Under the pieces are notes generated by a model. The model was not told where the DNA came from and ran no database searches. It was given only the letters and a program-made list of their open reading frames with translations. Positions 1-5,998 of a stretch of DNA of 6,067 bases are shown here, piece by piece. The position numbers and the translations under genes were made by a program. The first letter of the stretch is position 1; each line of letters opens with the position of its first letter. The stretch spans positions 1 through 6,067 of the forward strand of contig JBHIBA010000286.1 of NCBI GenBank assembly GCA_046758845.1. The letters run 5' to 3'. The stretch comes from JBHIBA01 sp046758845. GTDB taxonomy: Bacteria > UBA8248 > JACPRG01 > G963555815.

Positions 1-56
1 GCCGTGGGCAAAGCTGCGTACGGGACTTAATCCGTTTCAAACTGACGCACTGCCGC

Positions 57-63
57 AAAGGAG
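57..63 (+). promoter_or_regulatory. Ribosome binding site of the UbiD-family gene
   Basis: AAAGGAG lies 8 bases before the ATG at 72 and fixes that start. An ATG at 64, just inside the site, is in another frame and is not used. Nothing else is recognisable in bases 1-71: I see no convincing -35/-10 or -24/-12 promoter, and the end of any preceding gene is not visible. Confidence 0.75.
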
Positions 64-71
64 ATGACCGC

Positions 72-1442
72 ATGCCATTCGACGACCCCCGGGATTTTCT
101 GGAGTACCTAGAGGAACGCCGGGAGCTGGTTCGCATCACCGATGAGGTCGACCCCAAATTTGATATTGGGGCCTACATCCGAAAGACCTCCGACCAGCAG
201 GGCCCGGCCCTTCTGTTTGAAAATGTCAAGGGCTCGGACATGAAGATGGTGGGGGGGCTCTTCGCCAGCCGCCGCCGCGTGCTGATGGCCTTGGGGGCCG
301 GGGACGACGATGTGTACGAACGATTCGACCACGGAGTGCGCCATCTCGTGCCCAGCCGGCTCGTTGAGACGGGCCCCTGCAAAGAGGTCATCCTAAAGAG
401 GGAAGAAGTGGATCTGGGCCGTCTTCCCATTCCCATCTACGCGGAGAAGGACGGGGGCGCATTCGTCACCCACGGCGTCCACATCAGCAGGGATCCGGAG
501 ACCGGAACTGGAAACGCCTCCATCTACAGGATGCACTTTCGCGGAAAGGGCGAGTTCAGCGTCCACGCGGAAACTTACCAGCACCTCTTCAGACAGTACG
601 CCAAGGCCGAGGCCAAAGGTCAGCCTCTGCAGTTGGCGGTGGCCCTGGGGTGTGACCCGGCGGTGATGCTCGCCACGCAGGTCGGCGCGCCCTACGGGGT
701 GGACGAGATGGAGATCGCCGGTGGCTTGCGCGGGGAGCCCGTGGACGTGGTGAAGTGCGAAACGGTCGATCTGGAGGTCCCCGCCGCGTCGGAAATTGTT
801 ATCGAGGGCCGCCTCCTTCCCACTCGTCGGGAGTCCCAAGGCCCCTTCGGAGAGTACACGGGCTACTACGGCGCCGTCACGGTAGACCCGGTCATGGAAG
901 TGACGGCCATCACCCACCGGAAGAACCCCATCTATCACGCCGGACTGACGGGCATGCCGATGACGGAAAACCACGTCCTCAAGCAGATCGCCAACGAGGT
1001 CACGGTATACCGGGATTTGAAACCCAAGTTCCCCGGCCTGCGCAGCGTCCACTATACGGCGGCGGGTTGCTGCGAGTTCATGGTCTTCATCAGTGTGAAG
1101 CAGGAGTTTCCGGGGGAAGGCCGCAACGTGCTGATGGCTGCCCTCGGGACCACCAAGCGCCCAAAGTACGTCGTCGTTTGCGATGAAGACATCGACGTCT
1201 TCAGCCATGAACAGGTCCTGTGGGCCATCTCCACCCGAACCCGTCCGGGGGAGGACATGGTCGTCATTTCCCAGTACAACACCCCCGGCCTCGACCCCAC
1301 TGTGCCCGACGGTACATTGGGCAGGGCCATGGGCATTGACGCCACCCGGCCTTTTGGGGAGCCCTTCCCCGACGTGCCGAATCACCCCGGGCTGGAGCGC
1401 GTCCCCGACCTATTGGCGATGATGCACGAGGGGGGCCCATAG
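72..1442 (+). CDS. UbiD-family prenylated-FMN-dependent (de)carboxylase
   Basis: This 456-residue cytoplasmic protein belongs to the UbiD family, which uses prenylated FMN to decarboxylate (or, in reverse, carboxylate) aromatic and alpha,beta-unsaturated acids. It is slightly shorter than E. coli UbiD (about 497). The N-terminal domain is roughly residues 1-110 (DPRDFLEYLEERRELVRI). The cofactor/metal region has N148 and R153 in GNASIYRMH, H171, and E212 in VDEMEIAGG; these align with N168, R173, H191 and E233 of fungal Fdc1 (alignment from memory). The catalytic loop is QGPFGEYTGYY, residues 256-266. E261 matches the Fdc1 acid E282, but the position of Fdc1 E277 is Q256, so the usual E-R-E triad reads Q-R-E. 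The C-terminal part has further family blocks (GTTKRPKYVVVCDEDIDVF at 359-377, GRAMGIDAT at 417-425). The start is set by AAAGGAG at 57-63. No UbiX partner is in view. Family assignment is secure. The substrate is unknown; a non-ubiquinone, catabolic role is inferred from the neighbours. Confidence 0.95.
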   Translation: MPFDDPRDFLEYLEERRELVRITDEVDPKFDIGAYIRKTSDQQGPALLFENVKGSDMKMVGGLFASRRRVLMALGAGDDDVYERFDHGVRHLVPSRLVETGPCKEVILKREEVDLGRLPIPIYAEKDGGAFVTHGVHISRDPETGTGNASIYRMHFRGKGEFSVHAETYQHLFRQYAKAEAKGQPLQLAVALGCDPAVMLATQVGAPYGVDEMEIAGGLRGEPVDVVKCETVDLEVPAASEIVIEGRLLPTRRESQGPFGEYTGYYGAVTVDPVMEVTAITHRKNPIYHAGLTGMPMTENHVLKQIANEVTVYRDLKPKFPGLRSVHYTAAGCCEFMVFISVKQEFPGEGRNVLMAALGTTKRPKYVVVCDEDIDVFSHEQVLWAISTRTRPGEDMVVISQYNTPGLDPTVPDGTLGRAMGIDATRPFGEPFPDVPNHPGLERVPDLLAMMHEGGP

Positions 1443-1503
1443 CGTTTGACCCGGTGGGCTATGCGATGGGTCGGCGCGAACGCTGGCGTTTGAGCCATAG
1501 GGC
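1440..1503 (+). repeat. Imperfect direct repeat in the leader after the decarboxylase
   Basis: Two 20-base units, 1440-1459 and 1484-1503, share GCGTTTGA-C-CC and a GGGC end. They match at 15 of 20 positions by my count, with starts 44 bases apart, about four helical turns. The first unit begins at the stop codon of the UbiD gene. The arrangement could be a paired regulator site for the downstream genes, but neither unit is an obvious palindrome, so this is only a noted repeat. Confidence 0.3.
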
Positions 1504-1549
1504 GAAACTTTGGATGGTGGAACCCATCGGTCTCGAACAATCAAGCTGC

Positions 1550-1578
1550 AAAAAAGTTCGGCGAACGCGGGATTTTTC
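1550..1578 (+). other. A-tract / hairpin / T-tract in the leader of the binding-protein gene
   Basis: A run of six A (1550-1555) is followed by a small hairpin, GTTC-GGC-GAAC (1556-1566), then GCGGGA and a run of five T (1573-1577). The A and T runs can pair around the hairpin. It resembles a weak intrinsic terminator or attenuator between the UbiD gene and the binding-protein gene. The inner stem is only 4 bp and the T run is not adjacent to it, so termination is doubtful. The rest of the 191-base leader (1443-1633) shows no clear promoter. Confidence 0.25.
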
Positions 1579-1619
1579 ATCTGAGCAACGGTCGAACCAT
1601 TCTCATCAACCCATACAAC

Positions 1620-1625
1620 AGGAGG
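1620..1625 (+). promoter_or_regulatory. Ribosome binding site that decides the binding-protein start
   Basis: A perfect AGGAGG sits 8 bases before ATG 1634. It shows that translation begins there and not at the in-frame GTG at 1454, which would place about 60 unrelated residues in front of the signal peptide. Confidence 0.85.
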
Positions 1626-1633
1626 GGAGAGCC

Positions 1634-2668
1634 ATGCGGATACATAGCCTGCTCGGGCGGCGGCTTCTTGTCGGCGTTCTGGCCATCGCCTTGTTCGCGG
1701 CCTTGGGGTTGAGGGGGCATCCGGCCCAAGCGGCGGACCTTGCCAAGGCGGCGATGTCCTGGGTGGTCCATGGCGGTCACATGGGGTTCTGGATGGCGCA
1801 GGACCGCGGCTTCTACAAGGAAGCGAACATCCGTCCCGACCTTGCGCGCGGGTTTGGGTCTGGGGACACCATCAAACGAGTGGCTTCGCGAGTGGTTGAC
1901 TTCGGCGAGGCCGATTCGGGCTCTCTCATCGTCGCCCGCTCAAGGGGGATGAAGGTCAGGAATGTGGGGATCATTTACGACCTGACCCAGCTTGTCCTTT
2001 ATTCGGTCAGGGGCAGCGGCATCAACTCTCCGAAGGACCTCGAAGGGCGCTCGGTCGGGGGTTCGTCCAGCGGACCGGACAAGATCCTCTTTCCAGCCTT
2101 CCTATCGGCCAACAACATAGACGGGTCGAAGGTCCGCTGGGTCCCCATGTCCCCCGCCGTGATTTCCCAAAGCCTGTTGCCGGGGAAGGTGGATGCCATC
2201 GTCACCTTTGTGCTCACGGGTGAAGCCCTCAAGGTGCAGGCGGCCAAGGTTGGGAAGTCGGTCGTGGAGATGCGCTATCCGGACTACGGTCTGGATATGT
2301 ATGCGGCGGGGATCGTGACCTCCGAGGAGCTGATTAACGGCCGGGCCGACTTCGTGAGGCGGTTCGTCGGCGCGACCCTTCGGGGCTATGCCTGGGCCGT
2401 AGGGCATTCGGAACAGGCGGTGAAGCGGTTCGTGGCCCTCAACCCGGCAACCAGCGAGGAAATGGTTGGGCGGCAGTGGAAGGTGACAATGCGCCATATG
2501 TTGACCGAGCGAACCTGCAAAAACGGACTCGGCTATATGGATCAGGGGAAGATGAAGAAAACGCGCGACCTTCTTTTCAAGTACATGAAGCTTGAGGAAA
2601 AGGTCGAAGTGAACGACATCTTCACAAACCGCTTCCTTCCGAAGGTCTTTGCGAAGAAGGGGTGTTGA
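1634..2668 (+). CDS. ABC transporter substrate-binding protein, NMT1/THI5-like (SsuA/TauA type)
   Basis: This is a 344-residue periplasmic solute-binding protein for an ABC importer. Residues 1-33 form a Sec signal peptide: basic start with R9-R10, hydrophobic core LLVGVLAIALFAALGL, likely cleavage after AQA at 31-33. The mature part has the pattern of the NMT1/THI5-like superfamily: HGGHMGFWMAQDRGFYKEANI (47-66), then RGFGSGDTIKRVASRVVDFGEADSG (72-96), and the domain-2 lead-in GINSPKDLEGRSVGG (129-143). The near-terminal TNRFLPK (331-337) is also typical. Family members bind sulfonates, nitrate, pyrimidine precursors, aromatic acids and other small organic acids, so the ligand cannot be read from sequence. 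No lipobox is present, so it should be a free periplasmic protein or one released outside. Mature cysteines are few (C295 and the last residue C344). It lies 52 bases before the molybdoenzyme gene. No permease or ATPase is in the window, so it is either an orphan or its transporter lies outside. Confidence 0.9.
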   Translation: MRIHSLLGRRLLVGVLAIALFAALGLRGHPAQAADLAKAAMSWVVHGGHMGFWMAQDRGFYKEANIRPDLARGFGSGDTIKRVASRVVDFGEADSGSLIVARSRGMKVRNVGIIYDLTQLVLYSVRGSGINSPKDLEGRSVGGSSSGPDKILFPAFLSANNIDGSKVRWVPMSPAVISQSLLPGKVDAIVTFVLTGEALKVQAAKVGKSVVEMRYPDYGLDMYAAGIVTSEELINGRADFVRRFVGATLRGYAWAVGHSEQAVKRFVALNPATSEEMVGRQWKVTMRHMLTERTCKNGLGYMDQGKMKKTRDLLFKYMKLEEKVEVNDIFTNRFLPKVFAKKGC

Positions 2669-2710
2669 GAGGCGAAGTCTGAGAAGAGGGCCCTTAACCC
2701 GAGATCGAAC

Positions 2711-2715
2711 GGGAG
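2711..2715 (+). promoter_or_regulatory. Ribosome binding site supporting the GTG start at 2721
   Basis: GGGAG lies 5 bases before GTG 2721. The in-frame TTG at 2649 would add 24 mostly Arg-rich residues (RRRGVERRSLRRG) and overlap the end of the binding-protein gene. The family usually begins shortly before the VIGKP-IP-VDA block, so GTG 2721 is the better start. Confidence 0.6.
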
Positions 2716-2720
2716 CAACC

Positions 2721-5003
2721 GTGCCTGAGTTCTCCGTAATCGGAAAGCCGATCCCCCCGGTTGACGCTCCCCTTAAGGTCGCAGGCAGGACGGATTATGT
2801 GGGGGATATGAGCCTGCCGCGCATGCTCCACGCCAAGATCCTCAGGGGCCCCCACGCTCACGCGCGCATCGTTCACATCGACGCGTCCAGGGCCCGAAAG
2901 CTCCCCGGCGTCAAAGCCCTCCTGACCGGACGGGACATCCCGCCCATCCGGTGGGGGACCGTGATCGACGATCAAACCACCTTGGCCATCGAGCGCGTCC
3001 TGTACGTGGGGCAAGAGGTCGCGGCCGTCGCCGCCGTGGACGAGGCGGCCGCCCTGGACGCGCTGGAATTGATCGACGTGGAGTATGCCCCCTTGCCCGC
3101 GGTGATGGACCCCGAGGCGGCCCTCGCGGACGCGGCCCCCAAGGTCCATGAATCGGGCAACGTGGCCACACGGATCGACTTCACCCGCGGAGACCCGGAC
3201 GCCGGATTCCGAGAGGCCGACGTCATCCTCGACGAGACCTACCGGACCTCCATCGTCTCCCAGGCCTACATGGAACCCATGGGCGCCCTGGCCCAGGCGG
3301 ACGGCGGGGGGGGCGTGAGGTTGTGGATGCCCTGTCAGAGCATCTTTTACGCCCAGAGAAGAATCGCCAAGGCCCTGGGCCTCCCGCTGGCGAAGGTCCG
3401 GGTGATCCAGGCGGCCGTTGGGGGGTCGTTCGGCGGGAAGCGGGACGAGCCCCTGCCGATGATCGCCGCCCTCCTCGCCCAAAGGGCCGGCGCGCCCGTC
3501 AAGCTGCTCAACACCCGGCTGGAGGAGTTCCAGGCCGGTCGTCCCAGGCTTCCCATGGCCCTCACGCTCAAGATGGGGATCAAGAAGGACGGCACGCTCA
3601 CGGCAAAGGAATGCAAAGGCGTGGCCGACGCCGGGGCCTATTCGGGCGAAGGGATCGGAATCTTCGCCGCGGGGCTCATGCGGATGGACAACCACTATCG
3701 GCAGATGAACGTCCGAACCGAGGGCCTCCTCGTCTACACGAACACCATCCCCAAAGGGGCCTTTCGCGGTTACGGCAATCCGCAGGTGGGGTTTGCCGTC
3801 GAGCAGCACATGGATGCCTTGGCGGAGGCCGTCGGGATGGACCCGGCCGAGCTCCGCCTGAAGAACGCCGTCCGGGCCGGAGAGACCACCGTCCACGGCT
3901 GGAAGCTCGAATCCTGCGCCCTGGACCGGTGCATCCGGGAGGTTATGGAAAAAGGCGGGTGGAAGGCCAAGCGGGCCGCGAAAGCCGCCGGTCCCAAGCG
4001 GCGGGGCATCGGTCTGGCGTGCGCCATCCACTCAAGCGGCGCGCGGGTCTACGGAGATTGGGACGGGTCGTACATGGAGGTGAAGCTCGACGCGGAGGGC
4101 GGGGTGACCATCGTTTCCGGCGAAGGCGACATCGGCCAGGGGGCCAAGACCGTCCTGGCCCAGATCGTGGCCGAAGAACTGGGGGTTCCGGTCGAGGACG
4201 TCGCCCTCTCCGCCGCCGACACGGCGACGAGCCCCTTAAGCTTCGGCGCATACGCGAGCCGCCTGACGGTCATCGGGGGCAACGCCGTGCGACTGGCCGC
4301 CCAGGACGCGCGTCGGCAGCTTCTGGAGGCGGCGGCCGAACGGCTCGAAGCGCGGACCGAGGATTTGGACCTGAAGGACGGGTTCGTCTCCGTCCGAAAC
4401 GCGCCCGAGCGGAGGATCGCCATAGGTGAAGCCGTCAACGCCTCGCTGTTTCGCAGGAACGGCCGGCCTTTGGTGGGGCGGGGCGTATACGATGCGCCCA
4501 ACGATTTCGTCCTGGACAAGGCGCTTTACGGAAACTTCGGGCTGTCCTATGAGTTCACGGCGTTGGCTGTCGAGGTCGAGGTCGATGTGGAGACGGGGGG
4601 GATCGAGCTGATCGGCGCCTGGGTCGCGGACGACGTGGGTTTTGCCCTCAATCCCCTGACGGCCGAGGGTCAGGTCCAAGGGGCGGTGGTCCAGGGGCTC
4701 GGCTATGCGTTGACCGAAGGGCTTGTGTTCTCCCGGGGGCAGGCCGTGAACGGAAGCCTCGCCGACTACGCCCTTCCCAAGGCGGAAAGCACGGGGGCGG
4801 TTCGCTCCACTCTGATCGAGTCCAACGACCCTTTGGGACCCTACGGGGCCAAGGGCGCCTCCGAGGCCCCTATCGATCCGGTGGCCGCGGCCGTGGCCAA
4901 CGCCGTCTACCACGCCACCGGCAAGCGCATCCGGGACCTTCCCATCACTTCTGAGAAGATCCTCGCCCTCCATCTTCAAGGGGGGAAAGCGGCTAAGGGT
5001 TGA
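2721..5003 (+). CDS. Xanthine dehydrogenase-family molybdopterin-binding large subunit
   Basis: This 760-residue cytoplasmic protein is the molybdenum-cofactor subunit of a molybdenum hydroxylase, the family of xanthine dehydrogenase, aldehyde oxidoreductase, CO dehydrogenase and 4-hydroxybenzoyl-CoA reductase. The length fits separate-subunit enzymes (about 750-790). The N-terminal a/b hammerhead domain starts with SVIGKPIPPVDAPLKVAGR (5-23). Cofactor motifs follow in order: QAYMEP (181-186), GGSFGGK (234-240), GAFRGYGNPQ (346-355, with R349), GQGAKTVLAQIVAEELGV (472-489), ASRLTVIGGNAV (512-523) and GQVQGAVVQGLGYALTE (650-666). The C-terminal GPYGAKGASE (706-715) carries the predicted base E715. 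The CoxL loop AYRCSF is absent, so this is not form I CO dehydrogenase. The likely reaction is hydroxylation of a (hetero)aromatic ring or aldehyde, or reductive dehydroxylation of an aryl-CoA; the substrate cannot be named. The [2Fe-2S] and FAD subunits normally encoded alongside are absent on both sides here. It is followed 42 bases later by the crotonase gene, suggesting co-transcription. Confidence 0.93.
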   Translation: MPEFSVIGKPIPPVDAPLKVAGRTDYVGDMSLPRMLHAKILRGPHAHARIVHIDASRARKLPGVKALLTGRDIPPIRWGTVIDDQTTLAIERVLYVGQEVAAVAAVDEAAALDALELIDVEYAPLPAVMDPEAALADAAPKVHESGNVATRIDFTRGDPDAGFREADVILDETYRTSIVSQAYMEPMGALAQADGGGGVRLWMPCQSIFYAQRRIAKALGLPLAKVRVIQAAVGGSFGGKRDEPLPMIAALLAQRAGAPVKLLNTRLEEFQAGRPRLPMALTLKMGIKKDGTLTAKECKGVADAGAYSGEGIGIFAAGLMRMDNHYRQMNVRTEGLLVYTNTIPKGAFRGYGNPQVGFAVEQHMDALAEAVGMDPAELRLKNAVRAGETTVHGWKLESCALDRCIREVMEKGGWKAKRAAKAAGPKRRGIGLACAIHSSGARVYGDWDGSYMEVKLDAEGGVTIVSGEGDIGQGAKTVLAQIVAEELGVPVEDVALSAADTATSPLSFGAYASRLTVIGGNAVRLAAQDARRQLLEAAAERLEARTEDLDLKDGFVSVRNAPERRIAIGEAVNASLFRRNGRPLVGRGVYDAPNDFVLDKALYGNFGLSYEFTALAVEVEVDVETGGIELIGAWVADDVGFALNPLTAEGQVQGAVVQGLGYALTEGLVFSRGQAVNGSLADYALPKAESTGAVRSTLIESNDPLGPYGAKGASEAPIDPVAAAVANAVYHATGKRIRDLPITSEKILALHLQGGKAAKG

Positions 5004-5032
5004 TTCAGAACAGACCCGGAAAGGATTCACAC

Positions 5033-5037
5033 GGAGG
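5033..5037 (+). promoter_or_regulatory. Ribosome binding site of the crotonase gene
   Basis: GGAGG lies 8 bases before ATG 5046, in the 42-base gap after the molybdoenzyme gene. Together with the short gap it supports translation from ATG 5046 on a shared transcript. Confidence 0.75.
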
Positions 5038-5045
5038 CGCGCCCC

Positions 5046-5867
5046 ATGGATGTCTCTTTTGAAACGATCCGGATCGAGAAGTCCGGCGGGATCACCACTG
5101 TCCTGTTCAACCGGCCGGAGAAGAAAAACGCCATGAGCCCGCAGATGCACCGGGAGATGACGGAGGCCCTCGCCTATTTGGAAGACGATGGCGAGACTCG
5201 CGTCCTGGTGATCACAGGCGCGGGAGACAGCTTCTGTGCGGGACAGGACCTCGAAAAATTTTTCGCCGAACTGGAAGGCAAACCAAAAGAGCGGCGCCGC
5301 GTCTCCAAGCTTTCGGCCGAATGGCAGGGGGTGAGGCTGCGGTTGTTTCCCAAACCCACCATCGCATCCATCAACGGGTGGTGCTTCGGAGGGGCCTTCA
5401 CGACGGTCGCGTCCTGCGACCTGGCCGTGGCGGCCGAGGAGGCGACCTTCGGCTTGTCTGAGGTGAATTTCGGCAACTTCCCGGGGGGCCTTGTCACCCG
5501 GGCGCTGGACGACCTCTTACGGCCTCGGGATTTTCTCTACTTCGCAATGACCGGGGAGCCTTTCGACGGGAAGAAAGCGGCGGCCATCGGTCTCGTCAAC
5601 TTCGCCGTTCCCCGCAAAGAACTCGAAGGCGCGGTGCGCGCGCTGGCCGAAAAGCTTCTCGACAAAGACCCGGTGGCCCTCCGGCAGGTGAAAGAGGTTT
5701 ACAAGATCGGCAAACAGATGAGCTGGGAGCAGGCATACGCCTGGGCCATCGCCAAGGGAAACGAACTGACCCTCCACCAGGAGGGGGCCTGGTTGGAACA
5801 GGGCATCGGCCAGTTCCGGGAGAAGAAATACAAGCCCGGGCAGAAGCCCTTCAAGCGCAAGAAGTGA
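5046..5867 (+). CDS. Enoyl-CoA hydratase/isomerase, p-hydroxycinnamoyl-CoA hydratase/lyase-like
   Basis: This 273-residue cytoplasmic crotonase-superfamily enzyme acts on a CoA thioester. Crotonase marks are NRPEKKNAMSP (22-32), the CoA/oxyanion segment GAGDSFCAGQDL (58-69), the second oxyanion segment INGWCFGGAF (109-118, G116) and ATFGLSEVNFG (133-143). Over its whole length, including the basic tail, it resembles Pseudomonas p-hydroxycinnamoyl-CoA hydratase/lyase (HCHL, about 276 residues), which turns feruloyl-CoA into vanillin and acetyl-CoA. From my recalled alignment, catalytic E143 of HCHL is kept as E139 and G151 as G147. Other pocket residues differ: M70 is Q67, Y75 is F72, S123 is T119, W146 is F142 and Y239 is I235. 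Loss of both phenol-binding tyrosines argues against a feruloyl/coumaroyl-CoA lyase proper; hydration of another unsaturated CoA ester is as likely. It is the last gene of the group, 42 bases after the molybdoenzyme gene and followed by hairpins. Confidence 0.9.
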   Translation: MDVSFETIRIEKSGGITTVLFNRPEKKNAMSPQMHREMTEALAYLEDDGETRVLVITGAGDSFCAGQDLEKFFAELEGKPKERRRVSKLSAEWQGVRLRLFPKPTIASINGWCFGGAFTTVASCDLAVAAEEATFGLSEVNFGNFPGGLVTRALDDLLRPRDFLYFAMTGEPFDGKKAAAIGLVNFAVPRKELEGAVRALAEKLLDKDPVALRQVKEVYKIGKQMSWEQAYAWAIAKGNELTLHQEGAWLEQGIGQFREKKYKPGQKPFKRKK

Positions 5868-5892
5868 CCTCGCCCAGATCTGTGCGGGGGGC

Positions 5893-5920
5893 GCTTCCCT
5901 CGGCTTCGCTCGGGACAAGC
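5893..5920. repeat. Dispersed palindromic repeat of the 'CPERSRG' type
   Basis: The core TCCCTCGGCTTCGCTCGGGA lies within a longer interrupted palindrome: GCTT (5893-5896) pairs with AAGC (5917-5920) and CCC (5897-5899) with GGG (5912-5914) around a TTCG-centred loop. GGCGC (5890-5894) and GCGCC (5929-5933) may extend it. Read on the minus strand it gives ACPERSRG, a false-translation signature I know from small palindromic repeats scattered through intergenic DNA of many environmental bacteria. It begins 25 bases after the crotonase stop. It is probably a REP-like element and could also act as a transcript 3'-end hairpin. The family link is from memory. Confidence 0.7.
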
Positions 5921-5942
5921 TTTGTAAGGCGCCTGAATTTGT

Positions 5943-5976
5943 TTAGGGGGGCCTGTTTGAACACCGGCCCCCCTAA
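5943..5976 (+). terminator. Strong GC-rich hairpin after the operon, probable terminator
   Basis: TTAGGGGGGCC (5943-5953) and GGCCCCCCTAA (5966-5976) form a perfect 11-bp stem around a 12-base loop. The loop can close further through TGT (5954-5956) with ACA (5961-5963). There is no following T run on either strand, so it is not a classic intrinsic terminator. Its place 75 bases after the last stop suggests a transcript-end or RNA-stabilising hairpin. Confidence 0.5.
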
Positions 5977-5998
5977 CACCCCCTGGAAAACTTCTGAC

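Noticed and set aside
393..1385. 330-residue open frame on the minus strand opposite the UbiD gene
   Set aside because: Same reason: a composition-driven shadow, rich in Gly, His, Arg and Val, without recognisable motifs.
1454..1633. Upstream extension of the binding protein from GTG 1454
   Set aside because: It would put 60 unrelated residues before a clear signal peptide, and the perfect AGGAGG points to ATG 1634.
1634..1735. Possible Tat (twin-arginine) signal in the binding protein
   Set aside because: R9-R10 are present, but the surrounding GRRLLVG does not fit the usual S/T-R-R-x-F-L-K pattern, and the protein has no expected cofactor. A Sec signal is more likely.
2694..4031. 445-residue open frame on the minus strand opposite the molybdoenzyme gene
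   Set aside because: It is a shadow of the high-GC coding strand. It has no recognisable domain and lies fully opposite a gene with complete family motifs.
3323..4429. 368-residue + strand open frame in another frame within the molybdoenzyme gene
   Set aside because: Extremely Arg/Gly-rich and wholly inside the real gene; no family resemblance.
2721..5003. Form I CO dehydrogenase large subunit (CoxL)
   Set aside because: The diagnostic AYRCSF loop is missing; the corresponding segment is AFRGYG.
4236..5150. 304-residue minus-strand open frame spanning the molybdoenzyme-crotonase junction
   Set aside because: It overlaps two well-supported genes and has no recognisable domain.
5871..5886. 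Short palindrome around CAGATCTG after the crotonase stop
   Set aside because: The 8-base core with one mismatch and three more pairs is small enough to occur by chance, and nothing around it suggests a function.
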